From the IMG/VR virus record IMGVR_UViG_3300042542_004122, positions 1 through 64,000 of that record: a stretch of 64,000 nt of DNA. One strand, written 5' to 3'. This DNA is from a virus. A program made the position numbers and the translations under genes. Below the pieces are notes generated by a model. That model had not been told where the DNA came from, ran no database searches, and was given only the letters and a program-made list of their open reading frames with translations. Positions 21,598-28,002 of this stretch are shown piece after piece (position 1 is the stretch's first letter; each line of letters begins with the position of its first letter).

Positions 21598-22173
21598 TTA
21601 TAGCGTAGGACCGCCGACGGGGCGATTACATTCGCATAGTTGATCAGTAAGGAGTGCATCTAGAATACGTAGGGTCTCATCAGCACTACGTCCTACGTTT
21701 AGGTTATTCACCGAAACGTGCTGAATAACATCGCTAGGATCTACGATAAAAGTTGCACGGAGTGCAACACCAGAGGTAGTATCAAGAACTCCTAGCTGAT
21801 AGGCTAGGCCTGTAATCTCGACATCTTCTACAGGATCTACAAATCCTTCTCGAAGAGTATCGGCAAACATCCAAGAATTAGTCTTCTTTAGATCGGGATG
21901 TGCGTTTCTCCATGCTAGCTTGCAGAACTCATTATCGGTTGATCCGATAAGAAGAACTGTATCTCGGTCTTCAAAATCCTTATTTAGCTTATCATAAGCT
22001 ACAATCTCAGTAGGGCATACAAAGGTAAAGTCTTTAGGATAAAATACTATTACTTTCCACTTACCCGGAAAACTAGTCTCATCAATATGCTCAAAAGCAT
22101 CCTCACCCTCTAATACTCCTGGCTTAACGCCTTTAATATTAAATGATTCTAGCTTATCTCCAACGGTTTTCAT
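21598..22173 (-). CDS. ahpC: 2-Cys peroxiredoxin (AhpC type)
   Basis: 191 aa. FYPKDFTFVCPTEIVAYD (about 45-62) has the peroxidatic Cys in FVCPTE; LCECNRPVGG at the C-terminus has the resolving Cys. Full length for AhpC. It detoxifies peroxides. Unusual for a phage; it probably protects infected cells. The gene ends 7 nt before tRNA-Met. Confidence 0.93.
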   Translation of the reverse strand: MKTVGDKLESFNIKGVKPGVLEGEDAFEHIDETSFPGKWKVIVFYPKDFTFVCPTEIVAYDKLNKDFEDRDTVLLIGSTDNEFCKLAWRNAHPDLKKTNSWMFADTLREGFVDPVEDVEITGLAYQLGVLDTTSGVALRATFIVDPSDVIQHVSVNNLNVGRSADETLRILDALLTDQLCECNRPVGGPTL

Positions 22174-22646
22174 TTCTTCTCACTTTCTTCTTTCAAAACA
22201 TACTGTTGCATTTTATTGTGTGGTATTCCTGCAACATGAATACCAGGGGAACGTTGTCCCTTGCCGCTTTCATCAAAATAGTTTTTAAACTGTATATTGT
22301 ACGGTCTAAAATCTACATTGGCGGTTTTATACGCTCCAATAGTCATAACTTCTATTGGAGACGGATATAGTTTATCGTAAGCAGCTTTAACTACTTTCAT
22401 TACAGATTCAGCTCCTTTGCTGAAACCGTAAAGATAGTAGCATTTTTCATCTTCGACTATAGACATAGCAATATCTAAGTCTTCATGATAAAGTGTTATA
22501 GGATACAATCCTCGTAATTTAGCATAATCTTCAAAAGCTGCCTGATCAAATTGGCCTTTTAAACCACGAAAACCTATGATAACACAGTCGTTAGCATAGG
22601 TTTGTAGAGGCCATATAGTTAGTATGGTTGCGATTAGTTTTTTCAT
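22170..22646 (-). CDS. Secreted alpha/beta-hydrolase-like protein
   Basis: 158 aa. Signal peptide MKKLIATILTIWPLQTYA; YYLYGFSKGAESVMK (about 70-84) is a nucleophile elbow (G-F-S-K-G), and GIHVAGIPHNKM near the C-terminus could supply the catalytic His. A periplasmic esterase or lipase is plausible. Cotranscribed with ahpC (ATGA). Confidence 0.6.
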   Translation of the reverse strand: MKKLIATILTIWPLQTYANDCVIIGFRGLKGQFDQAAFEDYAKLRGLYPITLYHEDLDIAMSIVEDEKCYYLYGFSKGAESVMKVVKAAYDKLYPSPIEVMTIGAYKTANVDFRPYNIQFKNYFDESGKGQRSPGIHVAGIPHNKMQQYVLKEESEKK

Positions 22647-22649
22647 TTT

Positions 22650-22866
22650 AAAATTTGGTGTGGGCTATGCACAAGAGCGTTGCATCTTGCCATGATCTCT
22701 TTTCCAATCCCCCACACAGACTAGAACGTTCTGTCATCTCTATAAACCTTCACCAACCGACAGCTCAGAGTGTGAATTTGTTGAGAAATTTTACATAGCC
22801 TCTTCAACAGGCTCTCCTCTAGCAGTCTTCATTGACTGACGTTACGTATCGTGTCAATCCATCGTC
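22650..22866. other. Non-coding structured segment
   Basis: Contains GTGTGGG...CCCACAC around about 55 nt (22658-22725), CTGTC...GACAG and TGTTGA...TCAACA inverted repeats. No convincing gene and no complete clover leaf. Confidence 0.45.
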
Positions 22867-22876
22867 TACTAGAAAC

Positions 22877-22953
22877 TGGCGCCTCTGGCAGGAGTCGAAC
22901 CCACAACCGCTCGGGTAGAAACCGATTGCTCTATCCAATTGAGCTACAAAGGC
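22877..22953 (-). tRNA. tRNA-Arg (TCT)
   Basis: Anticodon loop TTTCTAC, acceptor GCCTTTG/CAGAGGC, CCA encoded. Confidence 0.92.
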
Positions 22954-22970
22954 ATTTAACTTTATGATTA

Positions 22971-22999
22971 ATAATATCAAGTTTAGAGATAACTTGCAA
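22971..22999 (-). promoter_or_regulatory. Promoter TTGCAA-17-TATTAT
   Basis: -35 22994-22999, -10 22971-22976; drives tRNA-Arg leftward. Confidence 0.7.
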
Positions 23000-23007
23000 C
23001 TAAAAAA

Positions 23008-23081
23008 TGGCACCGGCACAAGGACTTGAACCCTGACAAACAGATTTGGAGGCTGTCGTGCTACCATTACACTATGCCGAT
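23008..23081 (-). tRNA. tRNA-Trp (CCA)
   Basis: Anticodon loop CTCCAAA, acceptor ATCGGCA/TGCCGGT, discriminator G as in tryptophan tRNAs, CCA encoded. Confidence 0.88.
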
Positions 23082-23085
23082 AATT

Positions 23086-23171
23086 TGGTGCCCGCAGCCA
23101 GACTTGAACTGGCACGCCTCTAAAGGCTACGGATTTTAAGTCCGTTGCGTCTGCCATTCCGCCATGCGGGC
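23086..23171 (-). tRNA. tRNA-Leu (TAA)
   Basis: Class II, anticodon ACGGA-CTTAAAA-TCCGT, long variable arm, CCA encoded. Confidence 0.95.
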
Positions 23172-23176
23172 AATAT

Positions 23177-23252
23177 TGGTAGCCGTAGAAGGAGTTGCAC
23201 CTACAACATCTCACTAATCAGGTGAGCGCTCTGCTAATTGAGCTATACGGCT
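23177..23252 (-). tRNA. tRNA-Ile (GAT)
   Basis: Anticodon CTCAC-CTGATTA-GTGAG, acceptor AGCCGTA/TACGGCT, CCA encoded. Confidence 0.95.
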
Positions 23253-23257
23253 ACAAT

Positions 23258-23351
23258 TGGTAGTCCCACCAGGATTCGAACCTGGACTGCTCTCTAATCT
23301 GGAGACAATGCCGAATATAAGTCGGGTGTTCTACCGTTAAACTATGGGACC
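23258..23351 (-). tRNA. Class II tRNA with TAT anticodon (Ile-ATA?)
   Basis: Acceptor GGTCCCA/TGGGACT, D-arm GTT/AAC, anticodon loop CTTATAT, T-stem CCAGG/CCTGG, CCA. A 24-nt variable region holds a TCTC-CAGATTA-GAGA stem-loop. Isoleucine tRNAs are class I, so this long-arm TAT tRNA is unusual. Confidence 0.75.
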
Positions 23352-23360
23352 ATAAAAATA

Positions 23361-23436
23361 TGGAGGGCCCCGTCGGAGTCGAACCGACAACCTACAACTT
23401 AAAAGGATGCTGCTCTGCCAATTGAGCTAGGGGCCC
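23361..23436 (-). tRNA. tRNA-Lys (TTT)
   Basis: Anticodon loop CTTTTAA, acceptor GGGCCCC/GGGGCCC, CCA encoded. Confidence 0.92.
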
Positions 23437-23588
23437 TGATGTTACTGACAGCATTATCACATCCTAAGTAGGTTCTAAATACTCGGTTTTATCTACATCA
23501 TACTCTCGGGTCATATAGCGTACGCAACTGAATCGTGCCTTATATGGCTTGCAATAGTAGACCGGGCATACCGAAACCGGTAAAAAAA

Positions 23589-23663
23589 TGGTGGGCCGTG
23601 ACGGGATTGAACCGCCGACATTCGCCGTGTAAAGACGCTGCTCTGCCGCTGAGCTAACAGCCC
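23589..23663 (-). tRNA. tRNA-Val (TAC)
   Basis: Anticodon loop TTTACAC, acceptor GGGCTGT/ACGGCCC, CCA encoded. The 150-nt gap to tRNA-Lys shows no gene. Confidence 0.92.
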
Positions 23664-23738
23664 ATAAAAGCCCCTGCCGGCCCGTGAGTTTCTTTCGTGG
23701 GCAGGAACGGTATGTTTTATATCAAAAACATACAAAAC

Positions 23739-23814
23739 TGGTAGAGCGTAGGGGATTCGAACCCCTGTTAACGGATTGAAAGCCCGCGATCCTAGGCCGC
23801 TAGACGAACGCTCC
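23739..23814 (-). tRNA. tRNA-Glu (TTC)
   Basis: Anticodon loop CTTTCAA, acceptor GGAGCGT/ACGCTCT, CCA encoded. A GTATGTTTT/AAAACATAC hairpin lies just downstream (about 23710-23733). Confidence 0.93.
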
Positions 23815-23819
23815 TCAAT

Positions 23820-23894
23820 TGGTTGCAGAGACAGGACTTGCACCTGTGGCCTTCTGGGTATGAGCCAGACGAGCTGCTTCTGCTCCACTCTGCG
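23820..23894 (-). tRNA. Initiator tRNA-fMet (CAT)
   Basis: Acceptor CGCAGAG/CTCTGCA with the unpaired C1-A72 that marks bacterial initiator tRNAs. D-arm GGAGCAG...CAGCTCG and anticodon stem TCTGG/CCAGA with loop CTCATAC. Close to the bacterial initiator consensus; only two consecutive G-C pairs border the loop instead of three. Confidence 0.88.
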
Positions 23895-23905
23895 TTATGA
23901 TACTT

Positions 23906-24007
23906 GATTGTGTGCATTTTTATGAGAATCGAACTCACTCAACTCCGAACGCGGCAGAGCTATTTACCATTATATCGGCGTGGCCTTTGCCTTCCATGCA
24001 CACAATC
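23906..24007 (-). ncRNA. tRNA-like element closed by 12-bp helix
   Basis: GATTGTGTGCAT/ATGCACACAATC enclose a core with T-arm GTGAG-TTCGATT-CTCAT, D-arm-like TAATGGTAAATAG and CTCTG-CCGCGTT-CGGAG. Loop position 33 is C, not T, and there is no CCA, so it is not a normal tRNA. Confidence 0.5.
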
Positions 24008-24101
24008 AAATATCATTGATACTTGTTTCCCGAATTTTACTCTCTGCGTTGTCGCCGCAGATCCTTCATCCGACAATGTTTTTCAAAACATCAACTTATA
24101 T

Positions 24102-24130
24102 ATAATACTAAAACTTAGAGCATCTAGCAA
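24102..24130 (-). promoter_or_regulatory. Promoter TTGCTA-17-TATTAT
   Basis: -35 24125-24130, -10 24102-24107; start of the fMet-to-Lys tRNA array. Confidence 0.75.
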
Positions 24131-24161
24131 TATAAAAATGCAATTTTATACTCTAGACGCA

Positions 24162-24203
24162 AAAAATGCGATAATCTAGGTTACCCTAAACTATCGCATT
24201 TTT
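24162..24203. terminator. Bidirectional terminator
   Basis: 12-bp stem AAAAATGCGATA/TATCGCATTTTT with 18-nt loop. Confidence 0.75.
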
Positions 24204-24205
24204 GT

Positions 24206-24509
24206 AGGAAAGCTGAGATTACACTTTCTATATTAGCACTTCAAGAGGTACCCTCTATTTGCAGTAGAGGTTTTCTTGACATCCACCAGATGCCTGCTAA
24301 GGTCACCCAGTATACCAACAGTATCGCCTTTTAAAGTCTGGCAGTAGACTTGACGTTATACGCTACTCTATATTATACCGTCCGCTGACCTTGCGAGCCA
24401 TTAAGCCTTGCGAGCTACGAATTTTTTAATATAAACTGATTTCACCTTGCGGGTTACATCAGACCAAGTTCTCTTTCGAGCTTGGTATTAGATACCTTTC
24501 ACATATAAC
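24206..24509. other. Structured non-coding DNA
   Basis: No gene seen. Long-range repeats include AAGGTCA...TGACCTT (24299-24392), which enclose AAGTC...GACTT and GATAC...GTATAC hairpins like a distorted clover leaf. Several short CCTTGCGAG-type words recur near 24388-24450. Confidence 0.5.
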
Positions 24510-24627
24510 CGAGGCAGACTTTGCTTTTTTAAAACATTGACTGGATTTGAACCAGCGTCCGTTTGCTTCCAACGCAAATGCTCATCCACTGAGCTACAAT
24601 AATAACCTACTGCGATGTGCTGCCTCG
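24510..24627 (-). ncRNA. tRNA-Pro-like (TGG) core inside long helix
   Basis: CGAGGCAG/CTGCCTCG flank a core (24535-24604) with D-arm GCTC/GAGC, anticodon TTTGC-GTTGGAA-GCAAA and T-stem CTGG/CCAG. Acceptor pairing is poor and CCA absent. Confidence 0.55.
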
Positions 24628-25056
24628 TTGCTCCGTATGGTTTTGACATACAAAATACAACACACCACGTATCTTTCGCGACGCGCGCTACTCGATCGTA
24701 TTTTGCGACGATGTATAAGCATTTATAGCTTATCCACTACCGCTGATACTGCAAAAATGCCTTTAGTTGCTTAAACTTCAGACAGAGATGCTACCCTTTG
24801 TTCTACCAACTGCTAGATTGGTGTTGTAGTGAAGTCGGCACCACCCGTTACATTCCAATAACTTAGGTTCCCCTTTCGGGCCTATAAGCTATCGTTTTCT
24901 CACTACACCTAGTTCATTGTTACCTCCGTTGCCGAAGGCTAGGAACTGGGCTTGCTTAAGTGGGCCACTCGGAGAGTGGTGCGGTTATGTAGGGATTACC
25001 GCTTTTATCACATTACTGTGACTATCCTTATGGGGCTTAAGCGCCCCAACTCATTA
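24628..25056. other. Structured non-coding DNA
   Basis: No gene seen. Inverted repeats: TGTAGTGA...TCACTACA (24825-24907), CTTAGG...CCTATAAG, CCACTC-gga-GAGTGG, GCGGT...ACCGC and GGGGC...GCCCC. Looks like a chain of structured RNAs; family unknown. Confidence 0.5.
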
Positions 25057-25063
25057 TTTATCT

Positions 25064-25092
25064 ATAATATCAAACTTTTAAGTAACTACCAA
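25064..25092 (-). promoter_or_regulatory. Promoter TTGGTA-17-TATTAT
   Basis: -35 25087-25092, -10 25064-25069; would transcribe the structured region leftward. Confidence 0.7.
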
Positions 25093-25182
25093 CTAAAAAA
25101 TGACTTTTCTTTGTCGGTCCTCTTTAAGAGTTTTATTTTGTAGGAGAGGAGGTTTTACCTGTCTCTCCGCTTCAGTTTTTAT

Positions 25183-25211
25183 ATATTACTAAACTTTTTA
25201 GCGTTGAGCAA
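25183..25211 (-). promoter_or_regulatory. Promoter TTGCTC-17-TAATAT
   Basis: -35 25206-25211, -10 25183-25188; below tRNA-Pro, pointing into the structured region. Confidence 0.65.
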
Positions 25212-25250
25212 TATAAAAATAAAAGAATTTGGTATAGTGCTATTTTTAAA

Positions 25251-25328
25251 TGGTCCGGGTAGCAGGATTTGAACCTACGACCCCTCCGCCCCAAACGGAG
25301 TGCTCTAGCCAGACTGAGCTATACCCGG
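25251..25328 (-). tRNA. tRNA-Pro (TGG)
   Basis: Anticodon CTCCG-TTTGGGG-CGGAG, acceptor CCGGGTA/TACCCGG, CCA encoded. Confidence 0.95.
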
Positions 25329-25338
25329 TTAAATTATG

Positions 25339-25414
25339 TGGAGGACTCGACAGGAGTTGCACCTGCATATTACCGATTTGCAGTCGGCTGCCTAACTATT
25401 CGAACCACGAGTCC
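25339..25414 (-). tRNA. tRNA-Cys (GCA)
   Basis: Anticodon GCCGA-CTGCAAA-TCGGT, discriminator T as in cysteine tRNAs, CCA encoded. Confidence 0.93.
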
Positions 25415-25416
25415 GT

Positions 25417-25491
25417 TGGGGTGACTACTCGGATTTGAGCCGAGTCTGACAGAATCACAATCTGTAGTGCTGCCATTACACTATAGCCACC
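25417..25491 (-). tRNA. tRNA-His (GTG)
   Basis: Anticodon ACAGA-TTGTGAT-TCTGT, G-1 opposite discriminator C as required for histidine, CCA encoded. Confidence 0.94.
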
Positions 25492-25496
25492 ATAAC

Positions 25497-25572
25497 TGGT
25501 GCCCCAGACAAGACTTGCACTTGTTTCCTTACCCTTACCAAGGGTCTGTTCAGCTATATGAACTTCAGGGGC
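25497..25572 (-). tRNA. tRNA-Thr (GGT)
   Basis: Anticodon loop TTGGTAA, acceptor GCCCCTG/CTGGGGC, CCA encoded. Confidence 0.9.
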
Positions 25573-25578
25573 GTAATA

Positions 25579-25654
25579 TGGTAGGTTGTCTCTGAATCGA
25601 ACAGAGTTCCTTCGCTCTTCAGGCGAATGTGTGCACCAGCTTCACCAACAACCC
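25579..25654 (-). tRNA. tRNA-Phe (GAA)
   Basis: Anticodon TTCGC-CTGAAGA-GCGAA, acceptor GGGTTGT/ACAACCT, CCA encoded. Confidence 0.94.
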
Positions 25655-25655
25655 A

Positions 25656-25732
25656 TGGAGTACCTAGTAGGACTTAAACCCACAACCTCTCAGTTCGTAG
25701 CCGAGTGCTCTGTTCAATTGAGCTATAGGTAC
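25656..25732 (-). tRNA. tRNA-Arg (ACG)
   Basis: Anticodon CTCGG-CTACGAA-CTGAG, acceptor GTACCTA/TAGGTAC, CCA encoded. Needs A34-to-inosine editing by host TadA. Confidence 0.93.
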
Positions 25733-25738
25733 AAGAAA

Positions 25739-25815
25739 TGGTAGACCTCTTCGGACTTGAACCGAAAACCCTCAGTTTAAGAGACTGATGCTCTAACCAA
25801 TTGAGCTAGAGGTCC
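25739..25815 (-). tRNA. tRNA-Lys (CTT)
   Basis: Anticodon TCAGT-CTCTTAA-ACTGA, acceptor GGACCTC/GAGGTCT, CCA encoded. Confidence 0.94.
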
Positions 25816-25818
25816 ATA

Positions 25819-25907
25819 TGGCGGAGAGCCGGAAGTACGATTTCCATCCCTTTGCAGGCACCCTCAGTTTAGCAAACTGTGCTAGCTCCCCGCTAGTTGG
25901 CCTCTCC
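25819..25907 (-). tRNA. tRNA-Ser (GCT)
   Basis: Class II, anticodon ACAGT-TTGCTAA-ACTGA, discriminator G, CCA. Its first 15 nt overlap the end of the upstream gene, whose TAG stop is the tRNA's D-arm. Confidence 0.9.
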
Positions 25908-26102
25908 AGAAATTTGTTTATAATGATGTAAACAGTATTTACGATGCTTATAGTGAATATGAGCATCATCAAAACAGTTATGAAAAGCACAAAGCTCTAG
26001 CTTGTTTTTAAACACAGCTAGAGCGTGCCCAGCGGCGTCAGCGTCTAGTTGGGTCATCCAATCTACAAACGCGCGGCGAGCATCCTGCAATTCATCATTC
26101 AT
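25893..26102 (-). CDS. Hypothetical His/Cys-rich protein, 69 aa, leaderless-type start
   Basis: MNDELQDARRAFVDWMTQL helix, then CAFHNCFDDAHIHYKHRKYC, a likely zinc-binding HNH-remnant-like segment. TTGCTT-17-TAAGAT ends 6 nt before ATG. The last five codons, including the TAG stop, lie inside tRNA-Ser(GCT), so RNase P cleavage of the tRNA would remove the stop codon. Confidence 0.65.
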   Translation of the reverse strand: MNDELQDARRAFVDWMTQLDADAAGHALAVFKNKLELCAFHNCFDDAHIHYKHRKYCLHHYKQISGEAN

Positions 26103-26108
26103 ATAGAT

Positions 26109-26137
26109 ATCTTACTACAGAAATAAGTATTAAGCAA
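26109..26137 (-). promoter_or_regulatory. Promoter TTGCTT-17-TAAGAT, 6 nt before ATG
   Basis: -35 26132-26137, -10 26109-26114, ATG at 26102; drives the gene plus the Ser-to-Pro tRNA array. Confidence 0.8.
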
Positions 26138-26151
26138 GATAAAAATGAAAT

Positions 26152-26241
26152 TGGCGGAGTGATGGCGGAATCGAACCCCTGGCCCGTAGGCTCCAACCGC
26201 TTTCAAGGCGGTGCTAGTATCCCCGACTAGACATGCACTCC
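26152..26241 (-). tRNA. tRNA-Ser (TGA)
   Basis: Class II, anticodon loop CTTGAAA, discriminator G, CCA. First 15 nt overlap the end of the zinc-ribbon gene upstream. Confidence 0.92.
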
Positions 26242-26367
26242 AAATTCTTTGTAGTTAACCCATTTGAGATATAGGTGATGGCACACGGGACATTCTGTTG
26301 GTCCCGCATAATCTTGCCACTCTGTGGCACAACGCATACATCTAAAATGGGCTATTTGGCGATTCAT
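26227..26367 (-). CDS. Zinc-ribbon protein, 46 aa, between two tRNAs
   Basis: HFRCMRCATEWQDYAGPTEC then PVCHHLYLKW: two CxxC pairs, a rubredoxin-like or ribbon zinc site. ATG lies 7 nt after the CCA of tRNA-Leu(TAG) and the TAG stop is in the D-arm of tRNA-Ser(TGA), the same layout as 25893-26102. Confidence 0.65.
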   Translation of the reverse strand: MNRQIAHFRCMRCATEWQDYAGPTECPVCHHLYLKWVNYKEFGVHV

Positions 26368-26374
26368 TGTAAAT

Positions 26375-26458
26375 TGGTGCGACTAGAGGGATTTGCACCC
26401 CCACCTCTCTCGAGACTAGTTCCTAAGACTAGCGCGTCTGCTGTTTCGCCATAGTCGC
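26375..26458 (-). tRNA. tRNA-Leu (TAG)
   Basis: Class II, anticodon GCTAGT-CTTAGGA-ACTAGT, acceptor GCGACTA/TAGTCGC, CCA encoded. Confidence 0.94.
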
Positions 26459-26464
26459 ATTATC

Positions 26465-26539
26465 TGGTGCCCACAGAGAGGATTGAACTCCCGACCTTCG
26501 GTTTACAAAACCGCTGCACTACCGCTGTGCTATATGGGC
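26465..26539 (-). tRNA. tRNA-Thr (TGT)
   Basis: Anticodon loop TTTGTAA, acceptor GCCCATA/TGTGGGC, CCA encoded. Confidence 0.92.
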
Positions 26540-26557
26540 TCGTTTAATTGTTTTTAG

Positions 26558-26586
26558 ATTATAAGATATTTTTTAGCAAATACCAA
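26558..26586 (-). promoter_or_regulatory. Promoter TTGGTA-17-TATAAT
   Basis: -35 26581-26586, -10 26558-26563; drives the Thr/Leu/Ser tRNA unit. Confidence 0.75.
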
Positions 26587-26594
26587 TAAAAAAA

Positions 26595-27119
26595 TTAATG
26601 TTCCCACTCATACCAGGCAACTGATAGAGCTACAGTCGCAGTAGCTCCGGAGTGTTCAACACTTACCATATAATTAGAGTTAGGAGCTAAGATATATTCA
26701 GGAACTCCGTCATTTTGAAGATCCCCAGAATCTGCTTTACCGAAATTATAGTGAGTAGTTAGTAGAGTTCCATTAGCACTAGCTACTGCCCCAGAATATG
26801 TAAAAGCGCGATTTGTTGTAATCTCTTCTGGGTGTCTATTAGCACATATTACCGCTGTGCCAGTTCCCTCGGATGTTAAGGTAGGATTTTCAAATATTTT
26901 TAATATTAAAGTTCCACTAGAGTTGTAACTAATAATTTTTCTAAGATGAACCGTAGTAGCATTAGTTCTTATTAATACATTGCTAATTGCAGTTCCTACA
27001 GAACCGTAATCTACGTCTGTAACAAAAGTTTTTCCTTGGTGAACCATTTGGTGCTCAATAGTTCTATAAACCTGAATAGGCTCTAGAGAGCGTTCATAAG
27101 AATTAGTTCTTACCACCAT
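26595..27119 (-). CDS. Possible virion protein, 174 aa
   Basis: Start MVVRTNSYERSLEPI with GGAG upstream. Ser/Thr/Ala-rich beta-sandwich-like sequence (TNATTVHLRKIISYNSSGT, NSNYMVSVEHSGATATVAL), reminiscent of capsid decoration or tail-fibre-like domains, though no family is certain. No signal peptide. The -35 of the tRNA promoter overlaps its neighbourhood, so it ends the leftward lysis-side operon. Confidence 0.6.
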   Translation of the reverse strand: MVVRTNSYERSLEPIQVYRTIEHQMVHQGKTFVTDVDYGSVGTAISNVLIRTNATTVHLRKIISYNSSGTLILKIFENPTLTSEGTGTAVICANRHPEEITTNRAFTYSGAVASANGTLLTTHYNFGKADSGDLQNDGVPEYILAPNSNYMVSVEHSGATATVALSVAWYEWEH

Positions 27120-27282
27120 CTTTTTTTCTCCATAACAGCTCAAGCATTATTTCTAGCTTTTGCTGTTCGCTATACTGAGTCCAATTTTGTATCTCAGTTA
27201 TAGTTCTACGACATCCTACGCATGTATTAGTTTTATAAGAGATCTTACAAACCTTAATGCAAGGTGTTAGTATTTTTTTCAT
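27103..27282 (-). CDS. DUF1289 family protein, 59 aa
   Basis: TPCIKVCKISYKTNTCVGCRRTI (about 6-28) then EIQNW matches the four-Cys DUF1289 signature PCIxVCxI...CxGCxRT. Host homologs are uncharacterised metal-binding proteins. Overlaps the downstream gene start by 17 nt. Confidence 0.8.
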   Translation of the reverse strand: MKKILTPCIKVCKISYKTNTCVGCRRTITEIQNWTQYSEQQKLEIMLELLWRKKDGGKN

Positions 27283-27517
27283 TACGATTCATAACTTGCT
27301 TAACTCCGTTAATAAACTCTTCAGCCCAACGATTTCTAAAATCTTTCGGACCGCTATTTATAATACTAGAGCAACAAGCTATGTGTGCAGCTAATAAGGC
27401 AGCAACTATGTAGTGAGAATCCTCTAAAGATTCAGAGGCGACCCTTGTTGCGGCCGCCTCTGTCATGCTTTGATATAGATCATCTCTTAGTTTTAAGAAC
27501 TTATCAAAGTTTTCCAT
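27254..27517 (-). CDS. Hypothetical helical protein, 87 aa
   Basis: MENFDKFLKLRDDLYQSM; a long amphipathic segment with VAALLAAHIACCSSII. Overlaps DUF1289 by 29 nt and the upstream gene by 14. Function unknown. Confidence 0.65.
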   Translation of the reverse strand: MENFDKFLKLRDDLYQSMTEAAATRVASESLEDSHYIVAALLAAHIACCSSIINSGPKDFRNRWAEEFINGVKQVMNRNEKNTNTLH

Positions 27518-27941
27518 CTTTTAACAATTCACCCATCCTACCACGTTTCATGGCTTCCTGCACTCTTTTAAATTCAGATAGACGAGGATTCCACTTATTA
27601 AGTAGTAAGTCAATTTTATCAGTTTTTACAGCTTGAATAGCAGCTGCTCTTTGTAGACCAGCTTCTCCATACTGATTAAGTAATTGGGCTGCTCTAGACT
27701 CTACGTCGTTATCTTTAAGATATTTGTCGCGTAATACTTTTTCTTGAGCATTTTGTGGTCTATCAATGATCCTAGTTCTCCAGCGAAGACTTTGAAAAAG
27801 AGAATCAAGTCTATCATACTCTGACCTATCTTTTCTAGCAAGTAGTTTATACTTCCTAGAAACAGGTCGCGCACTAACTTTAGGACCAGTCTTCTTAGTA
27901 GATACTGCTTGTGTCTGTTTTTGATTTTTATTTTTTGCCAT
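27504..27941 (-). CDS. Hypothetical basic protein, 145 aa
   Basis: Start MAKNKNQKQTQAVSTKKTG with GGAG 7 nt upstream. Lys-rich disordered N-terminus, then a helical domain with RAAQLLNQYGEAGLQRAAAI and LLNKWNPRLSEFKRVQE. Function unknown, possibly a virion or DNA-packing protein. Confidence 0.65.
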   Translation of the reverse strand: MAKNKNQKQTQAVSTKKTGPKVSARPVSRKYKLLARKDRSEYDRLDSLFQSLRWRTRIIDRPQNAQEKVLRDKYLKDNDVESRAAQLLNQYGEAGLQRAAAIQAVKTDKIDLLLNKWNPRLSEFKRVQEAMKRGRMGELLKDGKL

Positions 27942-27961
27942 GTATAACTCCAATAGTAGCT

Positions 27962-27990
27962 ATACTATCAAATAAGACAGATACAAGCAA
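27962..27990 (-). promoter_or_regulatory. Promoter TTGCTT-17-TAGTAT
   Basis: -35 27985-27990, -10 27962-27967, about 20 nt before the basic protein's ATG. Confidence 0.75.
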
Positions 27991-28002
27991 GTATTATTAT
28001 AG

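Noticed and set aside
22819-23214. Minus-strand 131-codon frame with MADATDLKSVAF
   Set aside because: It runs through tRNA-Arg, Trp and Leu genes; a typical false gene over tRNAs.
23511-23888. Minus-strand 125-codon frame
   Set aside because: Covers tRNA-Val, Glu and fMet; not coding.
24206-25056. RNase P RNA or rRNA fragment in the structured region
   Set aside because: The conserved GAGGAAAGTCC and ACAGAA core words of RNase P RNA are missing, and no rRNA-like stretch was recognised.
25250-25438. Plus-strand frame VRVAGFEPTTPPPQ
   Set aside because: Antisense of tRNA-Pro and tRNA-Cys; artefact.
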